Shown here: positions 56,242 to 64,000 of the stretch, piece by piece | Numbering within the stretch: position 1 is the first letter of the stretch | How the letters are laid out: each line of letters begins with the position of its first letter | Assembly (NCBI GenBank): GCA_026874595.1 | Contig: CM049317.1 | Span: forward strand, 49,626,401-49,690,400 | Direction of reading: 5' to 3' | Length of the DNA stretch: 64,000 nt | Origin: Sipunculus nudus | Lineage: Eukaryota > Annelida > Sipuncula > Golfingiida > Sipunculidae | Position numbers and translations under genes: made by a program | The notes under the pieces: generated by a model | Database searches by the model: none | Seen by the model: the letters and a program-made list of their open reading frames with translations, nothing else | What the model was told of the DNA's origin: nothing

Positions 56242-56755
56242 TTAAAGAGGCCCAATCACCTATAAAGCATATTGAGTTAACACGAACAATAGCTTCTGCC
56301 CTTTAAAATAAATCTTTAACTGCCAAAACAAAGCCTTGAAACCGTTTGCTTACTCCTGTAAACGAGTGTTGAAAACAGTGGACCGGGCGTGATGGGCGGT
56401 GTCAACATAAACACAGTGCGAGGAGCCGTGTGCAGCGCGGAGCCACGACACGTGTCAATCAGGAGATGCCCTGACTGACTTGGCCAAAAAAATATAATAC
56501 TTGTTCCCGCTGACTGAAACACCGCCTGCAGCCCCTCTTAATCAGACCTCCGGTCACGCGGCCTTGTTTTGGTAAACAAACACACGTTGACTTGGTTTAC
56601 CAACACGTACAGTCATAACAAGGTGTTAAACAGCCGTGTGGGTGGAAATGAGACTATGTTGGGATGGTTCTTCTGGGAAACCTTTGTATAAAGAAAAACT
56701 GAACTGATAATGTGAAAAAATAGGCATAATATTGATCCTGATTATGTCCTTTTAA
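56242..56755 (-). mobile_element. 0.5-kb TTAA-bounded MITE, copy 3
   Basis: Reverse-oriented relative of 12037-12535 and 23246-23745. It opens TTAAAGAGGCCCAATCACC, contains the complements of 'acaggagtaagcaaacggtt' and 'catctcctgattgacac', and ends 'attatgtccttttaa'. TTAA is at both borders. Confidence 0.75.
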
Positions 56756-56939
56756 TAACTGACATAAAAATATAGACAATATGACAAAAGTATTTTGTAA
56801 ATTACAAAGTTAAGTATGTACTAATTGTTCTTTAGGCATTCTTTTATCCAATAATTTCGAAAAAAAGACTATGTCTCCATTTATTGAAATGATAAACTGT
56901 CCACGTGAATACACAAGCGGTTAGGACAAAATACTAATG
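56756..56939. other. Spacer, nothing recognised
   Basis: Short AT-rich stretch between the MITE and duplicated segment C. Confidence 0.4.
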
Positions 56940-58010
56940 GATAAATATTTCTGTGTTGGTATATGTTTAATATCATAAAGTAAATGAGCAGTGTAAATTT
57001 TAAATAAGGACCTTTGATTACATGGTCTATCGTGCTTACTTTTCACACGGGAAGACTTTAGACACGGCAGCGATTAACATTTGCTTTCAGCCTTTTACTT
57101 GTCCAAAACCATTTAATCGACTCAATATATAACTGGACCTTATTGCCCCTGTCAGGAGGGTATATGCGTTCATCCCTGTCCTGTTGAAAACATAACTCAC
57201 GCAGTTATGAACAAAAGCTCATGAAATTATCAAGGCATTTCTGAAAATGGTTTATGAAAAATCGACAAAATTTTGGTGTGGATCTGGCACATGATCGGGG
57301 TTCAGGAACGTCATCGAGGAATATCCACAAATGTACAGTCACTCATACACGAAAGAATCTGGGAATATGGGCAATGATAAGGCGAACATCTTACAAGTTT
57401 TGTTTTGGGAGTATCCCACAATAAGCACCCTCCACCTGGTGGAGGCTTGCATTCCGTAGAATGCAGATTTATAGTTATTACAATACGTCATTTTCAAACA
57501 TGACTGCAAAAATTTCGAATGATATCGATGCATGAAAATGATATCTCAATTTACGCAATATACTAATATATCGATGACATCGAGTACTCCATAGGCTTAT
57601 TATTATTATTATATGCTGGTTGTTATAATATTTGTATAGTACATGTGTGGCATAAACTTACACACCAGGCAAAGGGATTTAATAATAGATAGGCAGACAC
57701 TGCAGTAAGTTTAGAGGATACACACTTCTGTGCAAATAATGGGCTTGTTGCAAAATGAAATTATTTGTCGCAGAAAAGGCGACATTCCTATAGTCTTTTT
57801 GCAGGTAAAACAATCTCAAATGTTCAGGAGCATACGATTATTTTTTACATTTGTTAATAATGCAATACAGGTGTATGTTGAATACACAAGCAACAATCCA
57901 GAGTTCAGCACTTGAACTTTGATGGTTCACTTCACAGGAGAATTTATTATGATGTACACGTAGCTGTCTTTACAGATAAACCCATGCGTACAGTATAAGC
58001 ACTGGATAAC
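56940..58010 (+). repeat. Duplicated segment C (5' gene region)
   Basis: It matches segment A at 56970-57050 and 57215-57480, and segment B at 57595-57740 and 57737-57920. It joins regions that are separated in A and B, showing the ancestral order. The exon-1-like block with the GTAAG donor is not found at its 3' end. Non-coding. Confidence 0.6.
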
Positions 58011-58109
58011 GCAAAACTACTTAACCGATTTTTTGTGACACTGTGGTATTACAAGCTCCAGGGAAGTCCTTATTAAACGTTTAGTAGGGATAGAGTTAAA
58101 GGGTCAGAT

Positions 58110-58335
58110 CTGATACAGGGGCGGATCACAGATTTTGAAAAAAAGGGGGGGGGGGGGTCCACCCCAAGACGACTAATGTCTAATGACAAAGCCTTGAAAA
58201 AGGTCCCCAGGTCCGGAAAAAAAGGGGGGGGGGGATCCAGTCCACACAAATTGGTCTGAAACCCTTAAAAAAATTGCGGCGGGTAAAAAAGGGGAGGCGT
58301 CTAGAAATCCCTTCCCCCCCCCGGATCTGCCACGA
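58110..58335. mobile_element. Degenerate hAT-like MITE
   Basis: 'caggggcggatcacag' at the left and the complement of 'ccggatctgccac' at the right, with G-rich runs just inside the left end and C-rich just inside the right. The layout is like the CAGTGGCGGATCCAG family at 24752-26796 but much shorter. Borders are approximate. Confidence 0.4.
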
Positions 58336-58439
58336 AGATTAAGTTTTTTTAGGTGGGTTCAGAAAAACATGAGCATATTCAGAACTGTCAGAAATCAAGT
58401 ATGTTTGCCAGGCAGTCGTTTCGAAAATTTTTTCTCCAT

Positions 58440-58785
58440 TTCAGCTCAGCTGACTGTAAGTCAACTGAGGTATAGGAATGGCGCTTTGCCGGGGTACCGG
58501 CCGTCCGTTAGTAGGGTACAAATCGTAACTGCTGTACATAGAAACTCTTAAGTGAATATCCACTGAGGTCAATAAAAAATCTCCTGAAATTAGGTCACTG
58601 CGCCCTAAATCCTCCGAGCTATAGGGCTTGAAAGTACCCCCAGAATAATAAAAAATATAATACAAAACCTCCAATATCTTGATAATTAATGCATGGATTG
58701 TCATGAACTTGCCTTGAATATTGGCCAGGACTAGTTCTGTCAGTCCCCGAAAAGTGGTGGCGCCACCTGTATTTTTTTTATTCTA
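58440..58785 (-). repeat. Dispersed repeat, inverse copy of the 1-400 element
   Basis: Complementary in order to the window start: 'tcagctgactgtaagtca', 'gtacaaatcgtaact', 'cctccgagctatagggcttg' and a final 'ggtggcgccacctgta'. Non-coding; the minus-strand 87-codon frame is fortuitous. Confidence 0.65.
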
Positions 58786-58889
58786 ACGATTTTTTTTACT
58801 ATAAAATGACAACAATCATGTCAGTTTCTCAGCTGTAATTACATCTATTGTCCCAAAACCTGGTGTGTTTATTGATCACAAGTGGATGC

Positions 58890-60175
58890 AATATAGCTAT
58901 CACCCTGTCTGTCTGTCTGTTTGTCTCTCTGTCTGTCCATCCGTCCATCCACACAGATTTGTTTCTAGATGAAAACTCCAGGTTGTATTAACACATGGAT
59001 TCAAACTTGACTTACATATGGCCCGCCACTTAACCAAGAACCTAAATGATTTTTTGGGCCATGAGGTCAAAGGTCAAGGTTACAGGATTCACTTTTTTAA
59101 AAAGATTATGGCTGCATTTTAAGCCGAGCTTTTCATCCCAAACTTTCCATCTTGCACATTTAGCTAACTTGCCAGTTAAGCAGAGCAATAAAGGAATTCG
59201 GGAACACCAGGTCAAAGGTCATGGGCCATCTGTTCACAAATTAGTTTCCAGGTGATAACTTTAGTTTAGTTTGACATATTGATTTCAAACTTTACGTATA
59301 TATGGCTCACCACTAAAGTAAGAACCCTGTCGATTTTAGGGACCAGCGGTTAAAGGTCAAGGTTACAGGACCCATTTCTTTAAAAAGAATGTGTATGCAT
59401 TTCAAGCCAAACTTTTCATCACAAATCTTCTCTTCGAGGTATTGCTCACCTTCCAATAGGGGAAGGTTCTATTCGATTTTGGGGAAATAGGGTCAAAGGT
59501 CAAGGTTAAAGGGTCGATCAATTTACAAATTAGTTTATGGATGATAATTCTGCTTTGGATAGACAGATTTGCTTCAAACTTAATTTATATAATAGGGTCA
59601 AAGGTCAAAGTTACAGGACCGATCCATTTACAAATTAGTTTATGGATGATAATTCTGCTTTGGAGAGACAGATTGGCTTCAAACGTGATTTATTAATGAC
59701 CCAGCACTTAAGTAAGAAGAATTTTGATTTTCAGGGTACAGATATCAAAGGTGCAGGTCACAGGAGCCACATCTTTATAAAGATTCTGGATGCACTGTAA
59801 ATCAAACTTTTGATCCCAAACTCTCCATCTTTCACACATGGTTTACTTGCCCAAAGTGAGGGAATCTGTAGATTTGAGGTTACCTGTTGGTTAGAAAAAA
59901 AGGTCACTGGACTCTATGATGCATAGATGGGGCATAGGTGAATGACTGAAGATTTGAGATGAACAGTTTAGCTTGCAATTTCGAATAATTTAGTCCTGTG
60001 ACCTTGACCTCTTACCTTTGCTTGAAATGTGTCCACAACCATTTTTAAAGAAGTGGATCCTGTGACCTTGACCCTGACCTTGTGACCTCAAACCTACGGG
60101 ATTCTTTCCCCACTTGGTAAGCCAGCCATATGTGAAAGATGCATGCTTTTGGAAGAAACTTTTGGCTAGAGTTAA
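58890..60175. repeat. Tandem repeat element carrying AGGTCA direct repeats
   Basis: It begins at a CTGTCTGT run (58904-58950), then shows recurring units of about 280-300 bp with 'aggtcaaaggtcaaggtta', 'ttcatcccaaact(t/c)tccat', 'acaaattagttt' and 'gattt(g/c)aaact'. DR1 motifs lie at 59064-59076 and 59209-59221 (exact) and at 59490-59502 and 59595-59607 (GGGTCA variant). The last part (60000-60120) has the unit inverted ('gtgaccttgacct'). Non-coding, multi-copy type. A relative of the 541-775 repeat (60190-60375) follows. Confidence 0.65.
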
Positions 60176-60379
60176 TTGGGGGGGGGGGTTCAAAAACACC
60201 CCGTAACTCAGGGAATATAGGTCGCAGTGACCTAATTCCAGGTCTGTACAGAGATCTTTTTAGATCCTTTAAGACTGTATAGGGTTCTTGATCCTAGCCC
60301 TCACGGTTACGATTTGTGCCCTGCTAACGGCCGGACGGCACGACGGATAAACGGAAGGACGACGAACAGAGAAAAACTT

Positions 60380-61306
60380 TGCAACTGCTTGGTAAATTAA
60401 CACAGCAGGCTATAAGAAACATATTTTTGTACATGTTCACTAATGCCTACTGACAACACAACAACAGAAGGTTTAATTTTCTGGGGCGGACCGTCGTATA
60501 ACCACGCGACACAGGGCACAGATGAAATGTTTGTATGAGCGATCGTCTCTCATTCAAGGCCACGAGCGTGCTTTATCTACAGTTAGGTTTTTTTTAATGG
60601 GAGATGTTGTCACATGATCCAGGTCCTGGAAGAAGCCAGTTCAACACATGGGGGGGGGGGGGGGGCACAGAGTTCAATATAAATGCTACCTCAGTGACAG
60701 ATAGATACCCCGATATATCTCAGTCTTGATTTTAATGGTAAAACGCTTAACGGGACTGGTAAGCTTTATTCTCTGGTGTCGGCTAAAATACATCCCTTGA
60801 TGATAAGATCTTTATATTCAAAAATTTTCAATCATAACGGATTTCTGCGTTTAAAACAGTTATTGGAATGTTTATTTCATTTTTATAATCACTTGAACGG
60901 ACAATTTGTAAAATTACCTTCAATATATAAATACAAGTAAAATCCCTACCGCTTGGCTTTTATTCCATTAATTTAAATATACAGCGCGTGCCAAACATTA
61001 TCTCGTCTGGCATTCTGCATCATGCCAGGTGACGATTTTAAACTAATGAGTTACATCAGTTCGTACTGACAAAGCCACCCTTTAATACACTTGAAAAGGC
61101 ATCCTGTAATAATTCTTGCTGGTCTATTAGTTAAAATTTGCGCTATCTGAAATGGTTCATCCTTCGCTCATACAATATAAGTAGGGGCCATTGTTTTACT
61201 ACATCTATAGCATGACGTTATTACTTAAATGCTATTTAGACATGAAAAATACCAATATTTGGCTCTTGCCAGTTCTTTCATTTCCTGTTTACTGTATGTT
61301 TTACAG
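60380..61306. other. Upstream intron or promoter, nothing defined
   Basis: This includes a G15 run at about 60649-60664. It ends in a clear polypyrimidine tract and TTTTACAG acceptor (AG at 61305-61306). No TATA box or other exon is evident. Confidence 0.5.
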
Positions 61307-61382
61307 AATATTTATAGCAAGAAAATGGTCATCTGGCAGGTGGTTATGACACTGTGTTTAATGGCCTATGGTTCTGAGGCAG
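61307..61382 (+). CDS. Signal-peptide exon of a secreted or membrane protein
   Basis: The acceptor 'tgtatgttttacag' precedes 18 nt of 5' UTR, then ATG at 61325 and 19 codons, MVIWQVVMTLCLMAYGSEA, and a phase-1 donor G|GTAAGT (61383). A short n-region, a hydrophobic core (VVMTLCLMAYG) and an SEA-type cleavage site fit a secretory signal. Phase 1 at the end is usual where signal-peptide exons join extracellular modules. The acceptor means an upstream non-coding exon must exist; 54625-54726 is the best candidate in view. No downstream exon is found before the LTR element at 62.6 kb, so the mature protein is unknown. Confidence 0.55.
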
Positions 61383-62428
61383 GTAAGTACATTTAAACAT
61401 GCAATGTTCAGAATGCAGAGTAACTATAGGCACTCATAACTACATTTTAAGACCACAAACAACATGCTAAAGACCTATGATTAAGGTTAATACATACCTG
61501 TATTCACATGTCATCTATTTAAGAATAAACACAAAAAAATTATCAGATTGAAAAATTATCATTACAAAAATAAAATAATTTGGGAATGATTTTTCAAATC
61601 GAAGTTTCAGACTGGCGGTAGTGCAGTGTCTGTTCAGCGCTGTCGGATGATTTAAAGGATTTTCATAACTTAAATGTTAATGACCATTGTACAGCTATAG
61701 GAATAGAATATAAAGAACTGGAAGATCTATCTATATAAAGATTTCGTCTTGATCAAATTAACAAATTATAGTCATATTTACACGAAGGACAATACTGTCT
61801 GTGTTTTAAGTGAATTTTGGCATGGTTCATTGTGATTATCATTTTTATTCACATAAACCAATAAAGACACTAGCAGTAACAGGTAATTTAAGTGCATGTA
61901 AAGGATTGCAATCAAAAGAACCGTAGGTATCGTATCTGTATATACCTGTTTATACCTGGACACAGGCATATTGAAATTGTACATCTTTATTAAGAACAAC
62001 AAAACAAGCTCATATCCCTCCTAGGGATATTTATAGAGCAGCAAGTGTTCTTTTTAAATACATGCCAGTATACCAGTAAATATAAAAATTAATCAGTGAT
62101 AGACTTCCTGAAGGACTCGTTTCTAGCACACACATGTATGAATAATTTATATTGTTTACTTGGTAATTGGCTCCTGAGTTGTGCTCAGGACGCAAATGTG
62201 GTGAGCCCTGACCCAGGCTGAGCGCTCTGCAGGCTAAATCGACCGTTTCTAGGGGTCCTTTGTGGTATGACCAAACGAAGGGGCCGATTACACACCCATG
62301 GCTGCAGGCGCAGCAGTCACCAGGACTGGTTAACACCGGAACATAAAATGAGAGTAAGCGAATGCGACTGCTCTGTCACGTAGTCAAGTAAACTGGAATG
62401 GAACCTGCAGATGTATATACTACTGCAG
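61383..62428. other. Intron, nothing certain
   Basis: AT-rich. A GC-richer block at 62160-62340 ('ctgacccaggctgagcgctc', 'ccatggctgcaggcgcagc') looks like part of a dispersed repeat but has no second copy in the window. No further phase-1 exon could be supported. Confidence 0.4.
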
Positions 62429-62592
62429 ATGTAACATCAGTATTGGTTCAAAAGCAATATATTTTTTTTTTCAATTTTTTTGTCGGAGGTAAGCGGCTCC
62501 ATTTTGATCTAGCATTAACAAAATAGAGCCGCTTACCCCCAACAAAGAAATAGAAAAATTGTATTGCTTTCGAACTAATACTGATGTTACAT
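62429..62592. repeat. Long hairpin, about 76-bp arms
   Basis: Left arm 62429-62506 and right arm 62519-62592 are inverse copies ('atgtaacatcagtattggtt', 'aagcaata', 'ggtaagcggctccatttt') with roughly ten differences and a 12-nt loop. Its right end overlaps the inferred start of the LTR by a few bases. It could be a snap-back MITE or a hairpin RNA source. Confidence 0.75.
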
Positions 62593-63003
62593 GTTTGCTT
62601 TTTCCTGGTAACTGTATTGTATATACATGTATTTAAATGTACATTATATAAATAGAACTAAATTAGCTTATTATGTTGAATAATTCAATATCAAACGCCA
62701 ACACACGTGCAGCACATTTCAAATAGCCGGTAGCATTTGTTAAATAACATTAACAATATATGCAGCTTAGTGCGATTCCATATATACCAGGTCTTCATAC
62801 AACTATGATACTGACTTTATACTGACTATTTAAGGCACTCTATATCTACCTTCAGTTTTAGATGCTTTATGAGAAAAGACGTATGTGTTGCGGAAGGTAC
62901 CAGTCTAAGTGAAACGTCATTTGACTTATGACCTGCCAGTCAGCCTCGTTTTGGATATAATAAAGTTCTGTGTAGTTAAGTTGGAATTCGTCACTTTATA
63001 ACA
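62585..63003 (+). mobile_element. 5' LTR of a Gypsy-type retrotransposon
   Basis: The segment runs TGTTAC...TATAACA with inverted TGTTA/TAACA termini. It contains TATAAATA (62647-62654) and AATAAA (62959-62964) and ends directly before a primer-binding site. The length of 419 bp is normal for Gypsy-type LTRs. The left border is inferred from the terminal motif only, because the 3' LTR lies outside the window. Confidence 0.6.
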
Positions 63004-63019
63004 TGGTGTCAGACGCGCC
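63004..63019 (+). promoter_or_regulatory. Primer-binding site
   Basis: TGGTGTCAGACGCGCC follows the LTR end without a gap. TGGTGTCAGA is a common start of tRNA-complementary sites in animal Gypsy-type elements. The matching tRNA is not verified. Confidence 0.6.
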
Positions 63020-63324
63020 AAATAACAGGATCTACAGCCAAATGTAGTATATAAACACTGTCAGTACTTAGATACGTGTGTTCCTCACCCTCGGACTAAT
63101 TGACATTACAATATGCGGCCAGACGAACCTGTTTGAACACAGTTTGTACACGGTGCTTGGCATTCACATGTACGATTACCGTTTTGGCTTCGAGACAAGT
63201 GCACTGGATTTACACGCCTGCAGTTGGGTGGGTGACAAGTTTTTAACGCTTATGAACGGAACACACGTAAAGTTTCATGATGGCAATGTTGGTCCTAATG
63301 CATGTCATACCTCCTCCGGAGAAA

Positions 63325-64000
63325 ATGGATATTAAAAAAGATTTAGCCTCCAACTGGCAGTTTTTCAGTGATAGCTGGAAAAACTATGAAGTGGCTACAG
63401 AACTTGACAAAAAAAGCAACGCAGTACGCGTTGTCACCTTGTTAGCAGTGATCGGAAAAGAATGTCACCAAGTGAATAAAAACCTGTCGCTATCAGAAAC
63501 AGACCGTTCTGACAGTGATACAATTTTAATGAAATAAGCAGAACATTTTCAGCCCTCTAAGAATACTATCTATGAAGATATCTGTTTAATTAATGTACAC
63601 TGGAAACCGGAGAGACGGTCGGTCAATTTGGAAACAGACTGAGAAAAACGGCTGCTACATGTTATTATGGCTAATTATTGGATTAAATGCTGCGCGATAG
63701 AGTCGTTATAGGAATCAAATGTCATCAGACTAGAGCACGTCTGCTTCGTGAACCAAATTTAACACCACAGAAAACACTGGATATATGCCGAACAAGTGAA
63801 ACAGCAACAGCACAGTTACAGAAGATGGGCATTCAAACACAGAGACTGTACATTATGCAGAGTCTAGAGAACATCGACATGTGAACAAATCTAAATCAAG
63901 TTATATGATAAACAGTTGCAAGTATTGTGGTAACAGACACCAAAAAGGCAGTTACGCAGCATACGAAAAAAAAACCATTTTGCTCAAAAGTGCAGATCTA
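63325..64000 (+). pseudogene. Gag polyprotein remnant of the LTR retrotransposon
   Basis: The ATG at 63325 opens the capsid-like block with NWQFFSDSWKNYEVATEL, RVVTLLAVIGKEC and a stop at 63535. The family continues after frame breaks with LRDRVVIGIKCHQTRARLLR and LTPQKTLDICRTSETATAQL (63687-63860). A zinc-knuckle relic follows, CKYCGNRH...GSYAAYEKK (about 63915-63975), where a zinc-binding Cys is replaced by Tyr. The order and motifs match Gypsy-type gag proteins common in invertebrates. At least one stop and several frameshifts make it non-functional. Pol would lie beyond the window. Confidence 0.75.

Noticed and set aside
62160-62340. GC-rich block suspected to be a tRNA-derived SINE head
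   Set aside because: No A-box/B-box pair or cloverleaf could be made on either strand, and there is no second copy in the window.
63078-63335. 85-codon frame upstream of gag
   Set aside because: It lies between the primer-binding site and the gag start in another frame and lacks family similarity; it is treated as leader sequence.

Overview
This is an animal (metazoan) genomic window, AT-rich and intron-rich, and most of it is old and young repeats. The small phase-1 extracellular exons with GT/AG borders, CR1/Rex-like and L1/Tx1-like LINEs, hAT and pogo/Tigger remnants, a Gypsy-type gag, Penelope-like sequence and many molluscan-style repeats (ending in a 'ctatagctcagatgactt' motif or 'actatagggcaccgctt') suggest a lophotrochozoan, probably a bivalve mollusc. 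That assignment is inference. No bacterial gene, operon, tRNA, rRNA or CRISPR array is visible. No gene is complete here. LAYOUT. 0-5 kb: diverged dispersed repeats and a minus-strand LINE whose reverse transcriptase is split by a 2.26-kb TIR element. 5.9-19.1 kb: five small cysteine-rich exons of one minus-strand gene, in transcription order 19.0, 11.0, 10.0, 6.8 and 6.0 kb. All five are phase 1-1. The first four encode four-cysteine modules equal to the N-terminal half of an LDL-receptor class A domain, and the last encodes a complete LDLa domain. The introns carry satellites, minisatellites and transposons. 22.2-31.0 kb: a dense block of nested DNA transposons with intact TIRs and target-site duplications, from which the insertion order can be read. 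31-39 kb: low-information DNA, a candidate minus-strand exon at 32.7 kb, and a decayed copy of a multi-copy metazoan protein family of unknown function (36.3-37.8 kb). 39.9-44.3 kb: a Penelope-like fragment with a hammerhead-like core, then a decayed plus-strand LINE with endonuclease and reverse transcriptase. 44-58 kb: microsatellites, poly-C/G-rich repeats, a candidate solo LTR, a Tigger remnant, and segments B and C of a three-copy duplication (A 34.8-39.3, B 52.8-54.7, C 56.9-58.0 kb). Copies A and B end in a conserved exon-like block with a GTAAG splice donor, and B keeps a TATA box. 58-60.4 kb: repeats carrying AGGTCA direct repeats. 61.3 kb: a plus-strand signal-peptide exon. 62.6-64.0 kb: 5' LTR, primer-binding site and decayed gag of an LTR retrotransposon that runs off the window. 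HOW IT FITS TOGETHER. Two host transcription units can be argued. One is the minus-strand secreted or membrane protein with half-LDLa modules. The other is a plus-strand secreted-protein gene whose non-coding first exon may lie at 54.6 kb and whose signal-peptide exon is at 61.3 kb, with the rest out of view. Everything else is best read as transposon strata in introns and intergenic DNA.
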